Shown here: piece after piece, positions 61,115 to 64,000 of the stretch
How the letters are laid out: every line of letters starts with the position of its first letter
How positions within the stretch are numbered: the first letter of the stretch is position 1
Assembly: GCA_018368345.1 (NCBI GenBank)
Contig: JAGZEK010000005.1
Coordinates: 1 to 64,000, forward strand
DNA length: 64,000 nucleotides
From: Collinsella sp.
Lineage (GTDB): Bacteria > Actinomycetota > Coriobacteriia > Coriobacteriales > Coriobacteriaceae
Reading direction: 5' to 3'
The notes under the pieces: generated by a model
Told to the model about the DNA's origin: nothing
What the model saw: only the letters and a program-made list of their open reading frames with translations
Databases searched by the model: none
Position numbers and translations under genes: made by a program

Positions 61115-62536
61115 ATGACTCATAACGACAAACCCGAAAGCGCAAACAAGGCGCAAGACCATCCCCAGCCGCTCGACGACGGCGGCTTTTTCTCTCTGAA
61201 CGACGTCATCACGGCAGGCAGGCATCAACTTACCCGCTCCGAGCATCTCTTGGCTGCCGACACGCGCCGCAACGCCCGCAACCTACTCGCGAGCGCCAAG
61301 TTGCTCGTACTCGTCGTCATCGTCTCGCTTGCCATGGGCGTTGCCGCTTGGGCGTTTTTGGCCTCGTTGAATATCGCGACCGACTATCGCGAGCACCATG
61401 CGTGGATTTGCGCGCTTCTTCCCGTTGTGGGCGTTGCCACCGCATGGGTGTACAAAAACCACGGTCTTGCCGCCAAACGCGGTAACAACCTGGTCATCGA
61501 CTCCGCTCTGGGCACCCGCCTCATCCATATGCGCATGGCCGTCCTCACCTTCGTCTGCTCCACGCTCACGCACCTCACGGGCGGATCGGCCGGTCGCGAG
61601 GGAGCTGCGGTGCAGATTGGCGGCACCATCGCCAGCAACATCTCGAGCTTCGCCCACCTCAAAAAGCATGACCACCACGACCTCATGCTCGCCGGAATCT
61701 CGTCGGCCTTTGGCGCCGTATTCGGCTCGCCCCTTGCCGGAGCTTTCTTTGGCATGGAGATGTGCTTTATCGGCAAGATCGACTACACCGCGGGCATCTA
61801 TTGCCTGGTCGCGTCGTTTACCGGCTACTTTACGTCGCTTGCCTTGGGAACCGAGTACGAGGCGAATGTTATCACCAGCGTTCCCAACATGACACCACGG
61901 ACGGTTGCCATCGTTGTTATCAGCGCCATCATCTTCGGTCTGACGGCACGCCTCTTTGCCTGGTCGGTTCGAACCGTCAAGAGCCTGTACGGTCGCTTTA
62001 TCAGCAATTACCTCGTTCGCGCACTCATAGGCGCACTCGTGGTTTTGGCCGCCTATGCCCTCCTCGACGCCTGGGACTACGCCGGCCTTTCTACGTGGCT
62101 TTCCGGCGCCGGATTTGCCGGCAACACCACCCTGGCGGACGCAGCCATCAAGCTGGTCGTCACGGCGCTCACTCTGGGCGCGGGCTTCCAAGGCGGCGAG
62201 GTCACGCCCCTGTTTGGCATCGGTGCGGCACTCGGTGGCTGGTTCGGTTGCCTTACCGGACTCGACCCCAGTTTTCTGGCGGCTCTCGGCATGCTCGGTG
62301 TGTTCTGCGCCGGCCTCAACGTGCCCATCACCACCTGCATGATGGCCATCGACCTGTTCCACGGCACGGCCGCCGGGTTCTTTGTCATCGTGGCCTTTAT
62401 CAGCTATCTCGTCGGCGGACACCGCGGCGTGTACCCCGCCCAGCGCATCATCTCACCCAAGCGCCGTTCGCTTATTGTGGATGAGGGCGGTACGGTAGCG
62501 GATGCTATCGAGCGCCACAACGACCTGATAGAGTAG
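61115..62536 (+). CDS. CLC-family anion channel/antiporter
   Basis: 473 residues, 10-12 membrane helices. The E-loop reads GSAGREGAAVQ, and the helix-N loop reads GGEVTPLFG. These replace the GREGP and GxFxP of ordinary chloride CLCs, and no GSGIP filter is seen, so it could belong to the fluoride-exporting clade. ATG 61115 after AGAGGA. No fluoride riboswitch was found upstream. Confidence 0.82.
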   Translation: MTHNDKPESANKAQDHPQPLDDGGFFSLNDVITAGRHQLTRSEHLLAADTRRNARNLLASAKLLVLVVIVSLAMGVAAWAFLASLNIATDYREHHAWICALLPVVGVATAWVYKNHGLAAKRGNNLVIDSALGTRLIHMRMAVLTFVCSTLTHLTGGSAGREGAAVQIGGTIASNISSFAHLKKHDHHDLMLAGISSAFGAVFGSPLAGAFFGMEMCFIGKIDYTAGIYCLVASFTGYFTSLALGTEYEANVITSVPNMTPRTVAIVVISAIIFGLTARLFAWSVRTVKSLYGRFISNYLVRALIGALVVLAAYALLDAWDYAGLSTWLSGAGFAGNTTLADAAIKLVVTALTLGAGFQGGEVTPLFGIGAALGGWFGCLTGLDPSFLAALGMLGVFCAGLNVPITTCMMAIDLFHGTAAGFFVIVAFISYLVGGHRGVYPAQRIISPKRRSLIVDEGGTVADAIERHNDLIE

Positions 62537-62623
62537 ACGTAAGTATTCACCGTGCAGCCACAATCGGGGGCAATTCGACCTGAGCGCGACCGCACCGTCA
62601 CGCCATACGCCGGGAGTCGCCCC

Positions 62624-63586
62624 ATGCACGCAACTGATTTTGGTCGCACGCTCATCATCGCCAACCCAGCCGCCCAGTCGGGCGCCGCACGCGAAGTTGC
62701 CGAGCGCCTGCAGCGCTTTTTGGACATGACTGCACGCGCACCCCAGTTTGACCTGGTGCTGACCGAGCGAATGGGACACGCCAAGGAGCTCGCCGCCCAG
62801 GCAACGGGCTACCGCACCGTTATCGCCCTTGGTGGCGACGGCGTGATTCACGAAGTCGTCAACGGGCTTATGACGCAGGATGAGGCGATCCGTCCCGCTC
62901 TTGCTATCCTACCCGTGGGCTCCGGCAACGATTTTGCCCAGACGCTCGGCATCGACGATTTCTCCGGCAAGGATTTTGGCGCGCTGCTCACCTGCGAGCT
63001 GCAGCGTCAGGACATCGGGCGTATTCGCTCATGGAACCCCGCAAACGGCAGCGGCGAGGCTACCGTTGAGTACTACGACCAAACGCTTTCGGTCGGCATC
63101 GATGCCGCCATCGGCCTGGGCACCACCGAGCTGCGCAAAAAGACGGGCCTCGCCGGCGCTCCGCTCTACACCCTCTCGGGTCTGGAGCAGTTTGGCCTGC
63201 GCTATCGAAACTACCCCATGACCATCAGCTTTGACGGCGCGCCCACCGAACGCGTGCGGGCGATTATCATGGCCATCCAGCTGGGGCCCACCTATGGCTC
63301 TGGCTATCGCATCTGTCCCAACGCCGACCCGTGCGACGGCATGCTCGACGTTTGCTACGCCTGCGGCCCCGTCCCCCGTGCGGTCGCCCTGCCTATGTTC
63401 CTTTCGGCAAAGGACGGCCACCATACCAAGCTGCCGCCGGTTCGCATGCGCCGCTGCCGCCATGCCGAGCTCACCTTTGAGGAGCCCGACTACCCCATTC
63501 AGGCCGACGGCGAGCCCATTGTCGCCTCACGCATCGAGGTCGACATCCTCGCCGGCGCCCTCGAGGTCTGGAACCCAACCCGCTAA
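62624..63586 (+). CDS. Diacylglycerol/lipid kinase (YegS/DgkB family)
   Basis: 320 residues. Catalytic GGDGVIHE (residues 70-77) and the PVGSGNDFA nucleotide motif. Phosphorylates diacylglycerol or a similar lipid at the inner membrane face. ATG 62624 has GGGAG seven nt upstream; earlier in-frame codons lack a site. Confidence 0.9.
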   Translation: MHATDFGRTLIIANPAAQSGAAREVAERLQRFLDMTARAPQFDLVLTERMGHAKELAAQATGYRTVIALGGDGVIHEVVNGLMTQDEAIRPALAILPVGSGNDFAQTLGIDDFSGKDFGALLTCELQRQDIGRIRSWNPANGSGEATVEYYDQTLSVGIDAAIGLGTTELRKKTGLAGAPLYTLSGLEQFGLRYRNYPMTISFDGAPTERVRAIIMAIQLGPTYGSGYRICPNADPCDGMLDVCYACGPVPRAVALPMFLSAKDGHHTKLPPVRMRRCRHAELTFEEPDYPIQADGEPIVASRIEVDILAGALEVWNPTR

Positions 63587-63594
63587 CCCCACCT

Positions 63595-63663
63595 AAGTTG
63601 CGGTGAAATAGGGACTGTTTATGCAGCTAAAGCCGCAAAACAGTCCCTATTTCACCGCAACGT
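63595..63663. repeat. Palindromic repeat R, copy 3
   Basis: gttgcggtgaaatagggact and its complement form a perfect stem of about 24 bp around a short spacer. Compared with copies 1 and 2 the inner part changes from ttcct/aggaa to ggact/agtcc in both arms, preserving pairing. Lies between convergent genes. Confidence 0.9.
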
Positions 63664-63673
63664 ATTGAGGAGA

Positions 63674-64000
63674 TCATTCCTCACCGCCCGGCTTGCGACG
63701 GTTGGCCTTTTTAATCGCGTTGAAGTGCTTGTCGTTGAGCCTGCGCTGGCGCGATCGCTGTGGCACCTTGGTCTTTACACGTCGGCGCGGCGGACGCCCG
63801 CGACGCTCAAGCTCTGCTCTCAGCTTACGCAAACAGCTCGCGCGATTCTGAAACTGACTACGGCTCTCGCGCGCCGTCACGACAATCCCCGTGGGCCCAT
63901 GCTTCATACGCACCGCCGAGTCCGTCGTGTTCACGCCCTGCCCGCCCGGACCCGTCGCGCGAAACACCTGCACCTCGCAATCGCGCGCCAACTCCTCGAC
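63674..64000 (-). CDS. Peptide chain release factor-like protein (partial)
   Basis: About 109 C-terminal residues visible; the gene runs off the window end. The GGQ peptidyl-hydrolase motif lies in ATGPGGQGVNTT, followed by a basic C-terminal tail (RPPRRRVKTKVPQRSRQRR). No codon-recognition domain in the visible part, as in ArfB- or PrfH-like rescue factors. The base before the first visible in-frame start (TTG 63991) continues the same frame upstream. Confidence 0.85.
   Translation of the reverse strand, partial: VEELARDCEVQVFRATGPGGQGVNTTDSAVRMKHGPTGIVVTARESRSQFQNRASCLRKLRAELERRGRPPRRRVKTKVPQRSRQRRLNDKHFNAIKKANRRKPGGEE

Noticed and set aside
1..64000. CRISPR array, prophage or transposase genes
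   Set aside because: No regularly spaced short repeats, and no integrase, capsid or transposase genes; repeats seen are small palindromes without coding capacity.

Overview
The window looks like a chromosomal segment of a GC-rich anaerobic actinobacterium of class Coriobacteriia, most likely Collinsella or a close relative. This is inferred from gene content: formate hydrogenlyase, selenium and molybdenum enzymes, oxygen-sensitive 2-hydroxyacyl-CoA-dehydratase-type proteins and peptide uptake. Nothing here fixes the species. Almost everything lies on the minus strand. The plus-strand genes are a toxin-antitoxin pair, a CLC-type transporter and a lipid kinase.

Layout. 0.2-8.5 kb is housekeeping: folC, valS, clpX-clpP, tig, tRNA-Leu. 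8.6-13.8 kb holds a molybdenum hydroxylase (FAD subunit plus a fused 2Fe-2S/Mo subunit) and gdhA. 14.1-19.0 kb is the selenocysteine core: a DUF3343 protein with a Cys-rich tail, mobA, selC (tRNA-Sec), selB and selA. 19.0-36.7 kb holds a molybdopterin oxidoreductase, then a complete FHL-2 type formate hydrogenlyase operon in the Escherichia hyf order (hyfA-J, hycI, focA), preceded by fdhF and a ferredoxin. 37.1-38.9 kb is a RelB/PIN toxin-antitoxin pair, a repeat-rich 0.77 kb non-coding island and tRNA-Gly/tRNA-Pro. 38.9-40.3 kb is brnQ. 40.3-48.3 kb is a selenium-linked run: class V aminotransferase, DUF3343, YedF, SelD, a group 4 glycosyltransferase, a CoA-dehydratase-type activase, a TDT transporter, a C-GCAxxG-C-C protein and a double-cubane-type reductase. 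48.3-55.1 kb is a dipeptide ABC transporter and a second double-cubane-type reductase. 55.5-60.9 kb is molybdate uptake (modABC) and Mo cofactor synthesis (mogA, moeA). 61-64 kb is a CLC-family transporter, a diacylglycerol-kinase-like gene and a partial release-factor-like gene.

Two genes are interrupted by an in-frame UGA that reads as selenocysteine. fdhF has Sec140 in the CART-U-H context, with a GGUCU-loop SECIS 18 nt downstream. selD has Sec17, the position of the catalytic Cys of E. coli SelD, and its start is hidden inside the 3' end of the overlapping glycosyltransferase gene. The segment therefore encodes the whole Sec pathway (SelA, SelB, SelC, SelD), at least two of its products, and the supply of Mo and selenophosphate for formate dehydrogenase. 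It also carries several candidate selenium-trafficking proteins.

The non-coding DNA is unusually rich in structure. There are three full copies and one half copy of a roughly 65 bp palindrome found just after stop codons, with compensatory arm changes. There is a second repeat family with a 33 bp core, two nested palindromes flanking valS, and a duplicated tRNA-Gly 3' end with its terminator.
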